Source: Phoronis australis (Eukaryota; Phoronida; Phoronidae). From it: DNA of 54,630 bases. This document shows positions 22,995-34,763 of the stretch, in pieces (within the stretch, counting starts at the first letter, position 1; the number at the start of each line of letters is the position of its first letter). Below the pieces are notes generated by a model, which was given only the letters and a program-made list of their open reading frames with translations, made no database searches and had not been told where the DNA came from. The position numbers and the translations under genes are program-made. The stretch lies in assembly GCA_002633005.1 (NCBI GenBank), contig NMRA01000551.1, positions 229,579 to 284,208 on the forward strand. Direction: 5' to 3'.

Positions 22995-24900
22995 CTTGTT
23001 GCTGTAGTCTCGCCAGGAATTTTGAGCAGGCTCCTCGCATTTCAGCTTTGGATAATCTTGTTCAAATTTTAATTTAAAGATATTAGAAACTATTACCGAC
23101 TACAAAAAGTGAATGCAGTGCTCAAAATATCAGGTTATCTATTGCAATTCTTGATTTTGTTACAATTGTTACTTTGATCTTCTATTTTATGTGCATTCGA
23201 ACTTTGATGGTCTTGTTGAACTTTGAGCCTTTGTGCTACCATTAAGTCCAAAATAGTACCAACATAATCAGAGAATCAAAATTTTTATCTAGAACTGAAT
23301 TTAAAACAACTATGAACCCACCTTCAGTTGTAAAAAAACTGTTTGATTTAGACTGCTGACCATTGGGGAAATTGGTGTGAGAATGTTCCTTAGGGTCTTG
23401 GAAAGACCAGACAGCTTGTTATTGCTCAGAACAAGACGTTTCAAAATGACTTGTCATGGCGCGTCATTTTATTCACCCAACATGGACTCTGGCTTTTGCA
23501 TGACTAAAAGTCACTTGTCATCTAATTAAGGAGTTGAGGCCAGTTTATTGTAGTAAGTTTTCAAAGTCAAAAGTTAGTTTCTTCTTTTGCAATCACTTTT
23601 AAGTGTGAGCAGTATGCAACTGGCCACTATGCTGCTGAGTGTTTCTGGTGAGACTGTAGTGCTTGTGTAGTTTTATAAGTACCTTATTGTTTGGCCATGG
23701 GTGAAGTCTTAAGATTGCTATGAACTCACGTGCAATCTTTTATTGGGAAAGTCCATAATCCATGAACATTGTTCAACGTTGGTGCTAAGTTGGATAAGGG
23801 GTGCAACTGGGGTTTCCTAAAGACTGGATATTTTTAGTTATTGCCAAAACAATGTAGCTCTTGAGGAGGACAAATGCCATGATCTTACATACTTGCTTTA
23901 TGGTTACCTAACTTGTTGTCTACACACCAAGTGGTTGTTAAGTTAAAAAATTGCAATTATGTGAAGTAAGCTGTATGCTGTGCCTTCTAGAAGATATGAA
24001 GGTTGAAAAGGTGCTTTCAACAGTCCGGTGTAAAATTCTTTTAATGTGCCTGTATGTTTTAGAAGTAATTTTTAAAAGAAAATGTGGCATCATTTTTCAC
24101 TACTTAGGTTTGGCACATATTGTCGTCGTTTTTTAATCAAACAGTTTGATGGGAGTGAGTTGCCAATATCAGGACTAGTTTGCAGTGTGGTGTTGGGGTA
24201 CCATTATTGGACAGACTATTTCCTTTTGCTATTAAAAGTGAACCAAAATGTCTAATTATGTGACCTGCTGCATTCTTGCATTTATTTGTACAGTTGGTAA
24301 TTGTACCTGCATTTTGTCCTGTTTGGCTTCCTAAAAATGAAAATCAAATTGCGGGTAGTTCTTTTCATCTCGTAAAATGGGTCACGTGATGCTGTGTTCC
24401 TCACCACAACGAGGAAATTTAAACCATAAGTGAACCAAGCAAGTGCTTTAATGTATTGAGGTTGGCCATCCTTTAAATTGTGCTTTTGAAAATATTGCAT
24501 GTACGGATTGTTTGTTACTTTTGTGGCCTGCTCGGTCAACAATTTAAGATTGGACGAGCTTGTTAATATTTACAGAGCTCAAAGCTATTCGGATAAAAAT
24601 TTAAAATATTGCTTTTTAGCCAGCTAAATGAGGCGTAATGCAGCTTAAACTTTGACAATGTTTGTCACATGTTATGGCACAATTTTTAAAGGAACATTCT
24701 TGGTGAAGAAAGTAATTTTACATGATTTAAGAGTAGCACAGAATCGAGCCCACTAGTTCCTCGGTAACTGAACAGTTTGCTGCTGAGCCAAATTGCACGT
24801 GTTAAGTAGCCGTGTATTTTTGAGCATGTTTAACTTGTAAAAACAGCGGCCTTAATTTCCGCAAATGTTTGACGGAAAATCGCAAGAATTGGCAATTTGT

Positions 24901-24906
24901 AATAAA
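24901..24906 (+). terminator. Candidate poly(A) signal AATAAA
   Basis: First canonical hexamer on the plus strand that I noted after the zinc-finger stop codon. Position is the only support. Confidence 0.3.
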
Positions 24907-25702
24907 ATCACGAAAAACAACGGATTCTGGTCAAATTTAATAAGTCTGTCCCATCTAACAATACTCTCAAAAATGTGTTTTTCCACCATAAAACCGATGA
25001 TGTCTCTTTTATACTGTCACCCAAGCAGTTGTTGACCCCATGAGTTGACACAAAGTAATCATGGTGATGTAGTTCTAATTTGTATTAAACATTTTATATT
25101 GAAACAGTCTCGTACTTGATACATTTGAGCCAAACTATGTGTAATATTCAACAGGTGGTGCAAACTTGTTTCTGCAGGTCTTGGAAGAAAGGTGTGTAAA
25201 ACTGTGGTAATGTTTTGACAAGTTGTAATGATTAGTTTGTTACCTGCAACTTTGATGTCACGACTCTTATAGCAGACCAATTACTGATATAAATTTGGTC
25301 CCAACTTGTTCCTTACTCAGATGGGTCTTAATTTTTGTACTCTAAATGGAACTCGTTAATGTTTTGGACATTTTCTATTCTACTTTTGTGCGAACTCGAG
25401 CTAAGGGGCTATTAGTCTGTGCTTGAGCACATTATGGTCTATGTACACAAGTTGCTGGTCCAAGTTTGCACTTGATAGACCATTTATTCGTGCTACAAAC
25501 TATTAGAAACTCATAAGTTTGAGTCCAGACTCGAACTTTTAGCTTTAATACTGAGGTCGTCAAGTGCAAACTAGGTTTGGAAAGTTATTGGTGTAAGATG
25601 TACTCAAATATAGAATAAGGTACTTGAGTTCACAAAAGCGTATAGTAGAAAATGCTAAAATAATTTAGAGTTGGGTTTCGAGTGAAAAGATTAGACCCAG
25701 AA

Positions 25703-25880
25703 CCTTGGGTTTGCAAAGAACTGATAGTTTGGTATTACTGGGGACCATGCTTGGCACATAAAATAACAGACCATGATAACTAATTGCAGAGCATAGTCTC
25801 AAGAACTAATGAAATTTCAGTTCTTTCAATGCCCTAAAATTACTTCAAGTTGAGGAACAATTTGAGACCAATTTCATTAA
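25703..25880 (+). repeat. Dispersed repeat family R1, plus copy
   Basis: About 180 bp that align well with the reverse complement of 42000-42178. Shared blocks include AAAGAACTGAT or AAAGAACCGAT, CATGCTTGG, AATTTCAGTTCT or AATGTCAGTTCT, and GAGGAACAATTTGAGA(C/T)CAA. A short piece of the same end is at about 2034-2056. It is probably an old SINE- or MITE-like element of unknown class. Confidence 0.65.
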
Positions 25881-26750
25881 TGGTTTATCATATAAATCAA
25901 TTTTTTGCTATGGAAGGCAGATTTATATGAACTTGAGAGTATTAGAGCTGTGGAATTTGTACCATTACATACAAGTGGATTGGTCAGAATTATCTCTGCA
26001 GTCTATTGCTTAAAAAGTAAAGTTGTAGCGGGATAAATGCGCACACCAAGGCTGCAAAGAAATCTGGCAGACATTTGTAGAGACGTACAGAAAAGCATTG
26101 CTTCCTTAATGTCATTATTTAGAGTGTTTGGGTACAGAAACACGAGTTTCTGGTGTCTGGACCTGTGAACTTTGTTGTGGGTATTGTAAGGAACCCTGTG
26201 CTGTTTGTATATAGTGGTACTGTTGATCATGTGTACATTTGAAGGTTGACATATTTATTTTTAATGCTCTACGTGCTGTGTAGATGTCTATTTTCACTAT
26301 TTGTTAGCTAGTCGTCTTAATTCTAGTAAGGTTTTTATTTATATTTAATTTAATTGCAGATTCAATCTGTATAATACATTGTTCAGAAACGGATCTCGTT
26401 ATTCATTTTGTATTGCATCATTGCCCAGTACGATACTGTTATTTTGAAGACAACAGATGGCACTTATTTTAATCATTTTGGCAGAAGATGGAATAGAACA
26501 GCGGTTACTTGGAAGTAAAATTGAAGATAAGAGATTTGGTTTGTACTTCAAGAAGTGAAGTTTTACCTCTAGCCAAAACGGATCAGTTCGACAAACCACC
26601 GGGGTGTTCTTATTAACAAAATCCTGTTCTGTAAATGCAATTCATTGCTTGTGAACTGTGGTTCTTTTCTCATCAATTGTAATCCAGCTCTCGCAAGATC
26701 AGTTTTCTCATGCGCCTAGACGTGCATTTGCACACAGAGAAACCCAATAT

Positions 26751-26756
26751 AATAAA
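26751..26756 (+). terminator. Candidate distal poly(A) signal AATAAA
   Basis: Canonical hexamer followed by TGTTTTATGTTC, a T/G-rich downstream context. It would end a 3' UTR of about 4.8 kb. Tentative. Confidence 0.35.
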
Positions 26757-27242
26757 CATGTTTTATGTTCATCACACCTCAAATTTAAGTATTTCACACA
26801 GGACTCATTTACTGTTTGTGATTTGGCAGTACTAAATGCCCCACCCTTTAACTGTACATGAAGTTGACCTGTGAAATTAATAATTGATGAACAGAAACCA
26901 CACGGTAGGAAACTAAATGATTCTACAGCATGTCAGACTGCACAGTCTGAGTAAAGTATACTGTTAAAACACAGATGCCTATCCTGTCCCTTAACACTGT
27001 TCATGACTTGTAATACCGACTTCATTGCTCAAAATATACACTGCCTTAAGCTTTTACCCCTTAGTATAGTTAGTGGTCACGTAACTAAGGCACATCATGG
27101 CAACAAAAATTCCAGTCTAACAGAGTTTACCTGCATAAGGAAGATGTCCCGACATATCGCCACATTCAGGAAGGGAACCAGCCAGACTGCATTGTACTGG
27201 TTCAATGTCATGTAATGACCGCGTAAGCGGCGTTATTTACAA

Positions 27243-27248
27243 TTTATT
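27243..27248 (-). terminator. Candidate minus-strand AATAAA
   Basis: Canonical hexamer on the FCHO strand about 3 kb beyond its stop. The ATTAAA copies in the array at 29761-30128 are much closer, so this is only an alternative. Confidence 0.2.
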
Positions 27249-27421
27249 TCCACCATTAGAACTCCATTGCACTGTGTACAGATGACAAGAATTAACCAGT
27301 TGTACCGTACAAAATTTTAAGACATTCCAAAATTAGTTTCAAACCTAAAACAACCATATGTTAGAGGTTAAACAGACTTGGAGGTATTGTGCAAATCTCC
27401 AAGTGACCCCTAGGTAATAGA

Positions 27422-27961
27422 TTGCATTGTCACATGGTATAGTCAGTATCACAACATAACACTTGCCAAGATAGGTTGCATTGTAACATGGTATAGTCAG
27501 TATCACAACATAACACTTGCCAAGATAAGTTGCATTGTAACATGGTATAGTCAGTATCACAACATAACACTTGCCAAGATAAGTTGCATTGTAACATGGT
27601 ATAGTCAGTATCACAACATAACACTTGCCAAGATAAGTTGCATTGTAACATGGTATAGTCAGTATCACAACATAACACTTGCCAAGATAAGTTGCATTGT
27701 AACATGGTATAGTCAGTATCACAACATAACACTTGCCAAGATAAGTTGCATTGTAACATGGTATAGTCAGTATCACAACATAACACTTGCCAAGATAAGT
27801 TGCATTGTAACATGGTATAGTCAGTATCACAACATAACACTTGCCAAGATAAGTTGCATTGTAACATGGTATAGTCAGTATCACAACATAACACTTGCCA
27901 AGATAAGTTGCATTGTAACATGGTATAGTCAGTATCACAACATAACACTTGCCAAGATAAG
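27422..27961. repeat. 54-bp minisatellite, 10 copies
   Basis: Ten head-to-tail 54-bp units, almost identical (AACATGGTATAGTCAGTATC and CAACATAACACTTGCCAAGA are parts of the unit). The left-most unit has CAC for AAC. The period is 18 codons, so two minus-strand frames remain open and mimic repetitive proteins. The near-identity implies recent expansion or homogenisation. Confidence 0.97.
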
Positions 27962-28954
27962 TTTCATCAAAAACTGTGTTCAGTGGACTGACCACTAATC
28001 AGGAGGGTGTGAGACTGTTCTGAACTCACCGTAGAACAGAAAATTAAGCAAAATCAGGTCCACTAGATAAAACTTGTAGTAAGCAAATATTTTGTGGAAT
28101 GTGGTGGTGATGAGGCAGTGTCTGGTGGATGACAAGGAGCCCTGTCCCTCAGTCATACTTAAGACATCCACGAGTCACACATTTGACAAAATATTTGTGA
28201 ACTTTACTGCAGGAGTACACTGTATGTTACAAATTAAATGTCACAGGAAAGTAAACCATTAACACAATTCAGTCTAACAGTAGTATAGGATATAAATATG
28301 TTTTAGAAAGAGTCAATGTCATACAAGAGGCAGCATAAGGATAACCACAGGGTGAAAAGCTCTGAATAACTTTCCATGTTATTTCAGCCAATTTTCATAA
28401 AAATCCGACTACACTAACAAACGTAACAAGATAAAATGATACAGCAACTCAAAATGAAGACCAACATAAGAATTGAAGACTTTAATAGCAAAAACAAGTC
28501 AACCTTTAGCTATATGAACACCCCACATGTCCTAGATGTGTCAACAATTGGTCAGAAGGCAATCACAGGTCTGTGAGAACAGAGGTTTTGGCATAACTGA
28601 CCAGCAAAATGGAGCTAAACAATTAGTTTTCCTTAACACTCTCTAAAATCTTTAACGGATCATCACCAGATTTTACGTTATCTTTTCAAGTAATCTCTAA
28701 ACAATCATCCACTGTGTGTCGACGTCATACGTATCGAATCTCTGCATCCGTCTCTGCGAAATATTTTCCTATGAAAAGACAAAATAAACATTTTCCACTT
28801 CTGTCATACAGTGCAGGTCTGACAGAACATGTTCACACAAACATTTTAACTCAGAACTCAACAAAATCTTTGCACACAGGAGCACCAGGTAGTAACAAAA
28901 TATATGCGTTTTCTATTCCAGCAAGTGAAGTGATTACTTGAGGGCTGTTCCAGC

Positions 28955-29498
28955 AAAATCTGTGTGGGAGGGGGGGAAGGCAACTGAAATAAAAATTTAT
29001 GGGTGGTTGCGTTTGATTTAAATTCAAAATGGCTGGTGGTCGTACTTCAAAAAAATAAAAATTTACAGGTCGTTGTTGTTTCATTGGGCCATAAATGTTT
29101 GATGGTGGGTAATTTTAGTAAATTTTATAAACAATCAGCACAGAATCAAAAACTGAAACAAAAATGCAACTTGCAAAGAGCTCCGACTTTTTCACTCCCT
29201 CTGATCTCCTCATCGGCATGCCCATAACACCATTTAACCACAGGTGCTCGAATTTCTCGATGGCTAATAACCATATATAAGAAACATATGTTTTCTTAGT
29301 AATGAATGACGTTAGTGGTGATGGAGGAACAGATAAACTTAAGCGCCTGTGCAGTCAACCACAAGACCAAAAAAAAATACGGGTGGTTGTATTTCAAACT
29401 TATAAAAAATTACAGGTGGTAGGCTGAAGAAATAAATGAAAAATATGGGTGGTGGGTGCGAAAAAAAGGTGCCTTCCCTCCCCTCCCATACAGATTTT
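28955..29498. mobile_element. TIR-bounded 544-bp non-autonomous element
   Basis: The left end AAAATCTGTGTGGGAGGGGG and the right end, read in reverse complement (AAAATCTGTATGGGAGGGGA), are imperfect inverted repeats of about 26 bp that both run into GGAAGGCA. Internal GGGTGGTTG or GGGTGGTGG motifs recur near both ends. There is no transposase ORF. No clear target duplication was found. Superfamily unknown. Confidence 0.65.
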
Positions 29499-29760
29499 AC
29501 ATTTTCAAAATCATTCAAAAATCATTTGCACAAATGCTCAGCATAGTGTTGTCCCAAATTCAACTCTTCCCTTCTCGGAGGTAGATAAAAAATTATGAAA
29601 TGGCCTTAGTAACTGAAGGTTAGATGGTTAGCACACTCAGAGAAGGAAAGAGTGATATCTGGCACCACATTCAGCTTGTCAATTTTACATGACTACACCG
29701 CAACTCGCAATAAGTAGCAGTGAATTTTTACTGGCATAAGAATGACTACTGAATAACAAG

Positions 29761-30128
29761 TTTTAATGAAAAATAGTAAGACCACAGCAACTACTTGGTA
29801 TTTTCATGAAAAATAGTAAGACCACAGCAACTACTTGGTATTTTAATGAAAAATAGTAAGACCACAGCAACTACTTGGTATTTTCATGAAAAATAGTAAG
29901 ACCACAGCAACTACTTGGTATTTTAATGAAAAATAGTAAGACCACAGCAACTACTTGGTATTTTAATGAAAAATAGTAAGACCACAGCAACTACTTGGTA
30001 TTTTAATGAAAAATAGTAAGACCACAGCAACTACTAGGTATTTTAATGAAAAATAGTAAGACCACAGCAACTACTTGGTATTTTAATGAAAAATAGTAAG
30101 ACCACAGCAACTACTTGGTATTTTCATG
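29761..30128. repeat. 40-bp minisatellite, 9 copies
   Basis: Nine 40-bp units, each with AAAAATAGTAAGACCACAGC and AACTACTTGGTATTTT. They vary mainly at one site (TTTTAATG in seven units, TTTTCATG in the others, counting the partial unit at 30121). The array begins about 120 bases past the FCHO stop on the minus strand, so it is probably in the 3' UTR or at the cleavage region. On that strand TTTTAATG reads CATTAAAA. Confidence 0.96.
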
Positions 30129-30250
30129 TTGGATGATATTAACCCCACAGCTGTCACTCATCAATCTTTGGTAAAATTTTGAACATGTGTAGCAACACAG
30201 TAACTCTTTGAGACATAGAAAACACCAATTCCAGAAAACTTGTATAATGT

Positions 30251-30509
30251 TTACCTTACTAGAGGTAAATGAAACACCCTACCTGTGGCAAATCGCTTCT
30301 TGCCCAGGGACAACCTGTATCCTGGACCGGCCAGTTCAAAGTCTACCCCTGACAAGGTGGTGCCCTCACATGTGAACTGCACCGCCACCGTGCTTGGCGC
30401 TGTCTGCTCAGACACTGTGAACTTGGCACGCAAACAGTTGACACCGCTGTCCTCGTTAGACGGGGAAATGTCCGGCAGTTTCCACACTGCTCGCTTGCTT
30501 TCTGCAGAC
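30251..30509 (-). CDS. FCHO: FCHO terminal coding exon (end of mu-homology domain)
   Basis: Acceptor TATGACAG at the high-coordinate side. The exon completes a TGG split codon and encodes [14 protein letters not shown] through a run ending [20 protein letters not shown] then TG, close to the vertebrate FCHO C-terminus. Reading on without splicing gives [11 protein letters not shown] and TAA at 30251-30253. The site ACAG|gtaggg at 30283 could instead be a donor to an unseen last exon, but the GR residues match the vertebrate ending (TGR...), so read-through is preferred. The muHD binds endocytic adaptors such as Eps15 and intersectin (family knowledge). The joined CDS in the window is 2511 bases. 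Confidence 0.85.
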
Positions 30510-31234
30510 CTGTCATAATGGTGAACCGTAAATAGTGAATGGTAAATAGTGAATGGTAAATAGTGAATAGTAAATGCGAATGTGACTAACTTGATTTTAA
30601 TACACTAAGTGAACCAAGTTGGTATGCTAAATATGAAGAAAAATGCCAGCTTTCAGAAGTTTTCCTTGATTCTTTTTTCAGATGTCAAAATTTATGCTTA
30701 CCATTGTCAACCTAGAAGCAAAGTTCAATTGATCTAGCATCCAACATTTTCTATTCTATAACAGATTCTCAAGCACTGTGAATACAACAAGCCACAAAAA
30801 ACATGGCAAGACACTATGCCTGAGTCTTTTTTGACCTTTGACCTGAGATGGACGTCACCTATGGCAGGGTTACACCTGTCTCTCAAACTTCCTACTTCCA
30901 ATTCCAAGTTGCACCCAACCAGCTCCATTTGATTCATCTTAACATCTAAGCTCGAGGTTTCATATTTTGCTCAAATGGACAATAAATGTTACAAAATAGA
31001 CAATGAAAAAGAAACTACGAGATGCCCAGCCCTACATGCAGAAACCTATTTACACATACAGTGGACAAGCAGTTATCATCCCCTTTACTTTCAATAATCA
31101 AATCTTTAAGTTTGAAATCATACTTTCAACCTGCTGAAGCAAATAAGAAAAACTAAAACTGGGTGAAAATGATAGCCGTGACAAAGAGTCTTCGAGGTTG
31201 AAGGGACAGACCTACTGCTTTAAAGACCACTCAC
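30510..31234 (-). other. FCHO intron 19 with a 14-bp repeat
   Basis: Near the terminal exon (about 30526-30577) there are 3-4 copies of the 14-mer GTAAATAGTGAATG. The rest is unremarkable AT-rich intron. Confidence 0.7.
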
Positions 31235-31437
31235 CAGGTGGCTTCAGGTAGAGACTGCACGTCTATCACTTGACCGTTGAAGGGGACAAGGAAGGTGACG
31301 TTATTAAGAGGCAAGGACTTGTGCATGGCGCCTGAATTATAGGAGTAGTCTAAGCGGAAGTCTGTGGTACTTGGTTCACACTTCCAGTAGGTCACTAACT
31401 TGAGAGGTGTGTTGGCTGCGCCGGAGGACACTTTCAC
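31235..31437 (-). CDS. FCHO: FCHO coding exon 19 (mu-homology domain)
   Basis: 203 bp, phase 0 in and phase 2 out (ACC TG|gtgagt); acceptor TTGCTCAG. It encodes residues 684-751 of the partial model, including PLKLVTYWKCEPSTTDFRLD and YSYNSGAM, followed by a strand pair and DVQSLPEATW. The YWKC...STTD..DY signature is a hallmark of the FCHO/SGIP1 muHD. Cytoplasmic, at nascent clathrin-coated pits (family knowledge). Confidence 0.93.
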
Positions 31438-33290
31438 CTGAGCAACAATGGGACAAATTAACACGCAAAACTGTTGGTAGCCACCATGATGACACTTTGA
31501 TGGAGAGAAAATGGGGATAAATGAATACGTAAACAGTGAATCATTCACAAGCCTTCAGGCTCGTTGGGTTTCTGTAGCGCGAGCAGATGAATGTCCCCTA
31601 GCTGCCTGTGGATGCGACACTAGTTAAGTGTTGGTTACTTGCCTGCTGATACTGTCACTTGTACACGCTGCACTATTGTCTTACTTACATACCCAGCAAT
31701 AAGACAACAGCCTACAGTCCAACTAGCAACCTTTCAGTTGAGGGACTACAACCCTCAGTCACTGACCCTAATGGGCACTGCTGAATAAATAGGTAGTAAC
31801 CCAGCATGCTTCATCAGGTTTAGCTTAGGTACAGGTGTAATAGCAATAAGTTATGACAACTCTGATAAACTTCAGGGCAACAAAGCATGTTTCTTTGCCA
31901 AAGGTTTTGGATCATGCTTGGCGTCAAGAGACATTCCGACTCCTGTAATGCTAAGACACTAGTCACTTGAGCAATTGCATACCAAATATCTCAGTCAAAT
32001 TCATCACACATGCTACATAGAAATCTGAAAAATAAAACACATAATTTGGAGCAAGAACTGTTTAAAGTTGCTACACGATTTTGAAATTTCGAGCAGTGTC
32101 TTTTCATTTCATAGTCAGAGATATCCAGAAATTTGAAGCACATTACAAATGTCTACCAGTCAGGGAGATATTCCATCTTTGAATCACAAACACAATGCTG
32201 CATAGAATACAGATAAAATAAAATTTTGATCAAATTTGCAGTTTTGACAGAAGACCTACTTAATAACTTGCTATTAACAAAGTCATTCACAGCTGTGATT
32301 GGATGATTGTCAAAGCACTTCTGCACCACGGCAACGATGAGGAATTTCCAAGGAGGCAAATTCACAGATAAAGTTCACAACTTTGGCAAAACCATTCACT
32401 AGGAAATGGCAAATTGACTGATCTATTAAGGGCTATCATACCTGGAACACAAGATTCTAAATTCTACAAAATTATGAAGTTCTGACAATTTTACTTCTGT
32501 ATGTCAGCACAACCTCTAAAAGGTTCATGTCAGCAGAGATGTTTACAGAGGACATTGACCATGTCAACCAACAAATGTATCAGAAACAAAGGTGACAACA
32601 TTCAACTCCCAACCTAAATAACAGTCAACTCTGCCAAGGACTGGACCCTTGTGCAGGGAAAGTTTGGAGGGAAATCAAGCAATTGGGATTAGAATAACTT
32701 TCATTATATTGTAATGTACTAAAATAGTTGCATATGTCTCTCACCAGACTGGTGATATTTTCCTGTACTTGTATCCCAAGGGCAAACTTATTTATGTAAA
32801 TACACCTTAGGTACTTATATGCCATAAAGGATTCTTGCGATGAAACAAAGGGCGCGTCCTAATGCAGTGTCCTCCACAACAGAAAATTTAAACTCAACCG
32901 GGATAACCAAATCTGTATATACAACTAGAAAGTCCATATGTATGAAACTGTGCTCGAACTAGCCACTTTGTTCACCTATCTCGTCATGACAAAGAGAAAA
33001 AAGAAGTCATAGAGAAGTCATTGCTGTGCTACCAACTGGAAATAAGTACTTGCATATATATCCAGGTGGCAGCACAGGTTAGTTAGTCCATGGTTAACAA
33101 TACATTACATTACATCTTGTAGTCAGTTTAGCTTAGGTACAGGTGTAATAGCTGAGTTATGACAACTCTGATAATTATATGTAGTCAGTGCATCTTGCTC
33201 ATTACGACTGAGAAAAAAAAAATTACGAATGATTCTTGTTTGTGGCCACAATATCATCTATTATAAGCAAAGATGCCAATTCATACTTAC
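31438..33290 (-). other. FCHO intron 18
   Basis: About 1.85 kb. A block of about 50 bp (TTTAGCTTAGGTACAGGTGT, then AATAGC and GTTATGACAACTCTGATAA) at 31818-31868 recurs at 33123-33172 in the same orientation. It is a short dispersed repeat. Nothing else stands out. Confidence 0.6.
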
Positions 33291-33423
33291 TGTGTATTTT
33301 AGTATGTCAATGTTGAAATATGATGCAGACGCATTCCTTTCTTGTTGAGTCCGTAGGTGTTCAGTTAATGCTGTCATATTGAACGAATAATTACTAGATT
33401 TGTTCACAGCTTGATTACTATCC
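33291..33423 (-). CDS. FCHO: FCHO coding exon 18 (mu-homology domain)
   Basis: 133 bp. It completes a CAG codon and ends in phase 0 at ACA|gtaagt. It encodes residues 639-683, including FNMTALTEHLRTQ and NASASYFNIDILKYT, matching the vertebrate muHD segment that reads N-x-AASYYNVDVLKY. The acceptor polypyrimidine tract lies at the edge of dispersed repeat R2 (33434-33582). Confidence 0.92.
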
Positions 33424-33433
33424 CTGAAAATAA

Positions 33434-33582
33434 AACAATTTCTAACAATGTTTTTTGAGAACAGTGCATAAACCATAATATCCGAGAGTTTCACATGAAT
33501 CCAGACAGCCGTTTCTGAGATGTGGTGTTCCGAAATTTGCCAAACTTGGCCATTTTTATAGGGTCCCACATAAACTTAACTC
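33434..33582 (+). repeat. Dispersed repeat family R2, copy 1
   Basis: About 150 bp aligning in the same orientation with 52745-52891. Shared blocks: AACAATTTCT, GTGCATAAA or CTGCATAAA, GAGAGTTTC or GAAAGTTTC, ATGAATC, TTTCTGAGA, and GGGTCC then ACTTAACTC or TCTTAACTC. It begins 11 bases from FCHO exon 18. Class unknown. Confidence 0.7.
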
Positions 33583-33850
33583 ATAATAAGCGCAGTTAGC
33601 TGAGAAAGCTAAAGTCCTTACTCAGTGTGTTAACAGCTGAACTCCTTCTCTCTGATGTTAAGCTGATTTCTCACTGCTCAATAATCCAAGCTGAGTTCTG
33701 AATTCAGCTCACTACGGCTCACACATTGCATACTAAGATGTGAACAATAGTCGATGCTTTTCTATATATGCCTGCATTTAGGCCTAAGCACCATACTCAC
33801 ATGAACTGAGACTAATACTCAATGCATTAAGAGGCGAGTTTAGTACTCAC

Positions 33851-34006
33851 TGTGTTACGAGCTGCTTGTTTAACTGAACGCTATCCAGCTGGTGTGAGTT
33901 AGTGATGCGGAAAGTGAGTGCAGGTGGGACTCTGTTCTCTGTCAGTACTCGCACTATACCAGCGGGGAATGAGATCATGAGGTTACCCGTGACCACAGCT
34001 CGACAC
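33851..34006 (-). CDS. FCHO: FCHO coding exon 17 (mu-homology domain)
   Basis: 156 bp. It completes an AAG codon (AA|G) and ends in phase 2 (ACA CA|gtgagt); acceptor TATTGTAG. It encodes residues 587-639: CRAVVTGNLMISFPAGIVRV, then a second strand set ALTFRITNSHQLD. It corresponds to the TG-x-MTMSFPSGI-x-KVF segment of vertebrate FCHO2 muHD. Confidence 0.92.
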
Positions 34007-34636
34007 CTACAATACAGCCAACATCACGATTATCAGATATTCCACAACATTTTACGTTAAAACTTGAGGTCTACGAAAAGCAGAATGCGCAACGCTCAGC
34101 TGTTCCAATTCACAATACAACACCTTGTGGTGATACAAACTATCACAATCTGGCTTGTAACAACCCTTGATATTGGTAGTCTAACATGTCCAACTCTTGA
34201 CTTTATTGCTCCTTAACAGAAATGCTTAAATTTGTATTCAGAACAGTGATTCTAAAAAAATCTGTTTCTGTGCCAGATTAACGCTGTAGGTATTTAAAAG
34301 GAATACCACTCTGTGAAACATCACACAGCTTGCGAGAGCACTAAGGGTCAACTTCCCTAAAGAAACTGTCCAAATATGAGGGGTAAAATGTGCCAACACG
34401 TGCCAGTGTTCTACACACACAAAAAAGCAGTTTTCGGAGGAGCGGATAACAATCACTACTTAACAGACTACAGACGAGTGATGACCTTCATTACCACTTA
34501 CACTGGATAAAGTGCTTGATGTGAAATAATCTTCCAGAAAAACGTTCATATTAAGTTTTCAGAATTGAGCTTGGTCAGAAATTTAGTTTTAGGCTCCTGC
34601 TTTGCTACCACTGACATTTAGCAACGTAAATTGTTA

Positions 34637-34641
34637 GCATA
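34637..34641. other. Left target-site duplication GCATA
   Basis: Five bases identical to 35333-35337, directly abutting the TGTCA terminus of the solo LTR. Confidence 0.8.
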
Positions 34642-34763
34642 TGTCAGCATAGAGACTGACACTGTTTTTAGTTGTATTGTTTTGTTTTGTGGTTCTGTTT
34701 GATTGACATGACCCCTGAGTTAAGTACAGTGATGAAGCAGTTTGTTTACTGCAGTATAGTGTG

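Larger units (their letters stand above)
21967..26756 (+). other. Probable long 3' UTR of the zinc-finger gene
   Basis: There are 4.8 kb without coding character directly after the stop. AATAAA hexamers on the plus strand lie at 24901-24906 and 26751-26756; the latter is followed by a T/G-rich stretch. The segment contains a 16-bp minisatellite (22899-22994), a dispersed repeat (25703-25880) and loosely repeated CAAGTT(C/T)GAACT-type motifs. UTR status is inferred from position and the hexamers only. Confidence 0.4.
26757..30250. other. Convergent interval between zinc-finger and FCHO genes
   Basis: Both neighbours end here, so their 3' UTRs should meet in this stretch. It contains two large minisatellites (27422-27961 and 29761-30128), a TIR-bounded insertion (28955-29498) and an AATAAA on the minus strand at 27243-27248. 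No ORF here has coding character outside the repeat arrays. Confidence 0.6.

Noticed and set aside
27422-27961. CRISPR-like array
   Set aside because: Units are contiguous with no unique spacers and the window is clearly animal DNA.
27345-27995. Repetitive 216- and 172-codon minus-strand ORFs
   Set aside because: They are translations of the 54-bp minisatellite, whose period is a multiple of three; there is no flanking coding signal or splice structure.
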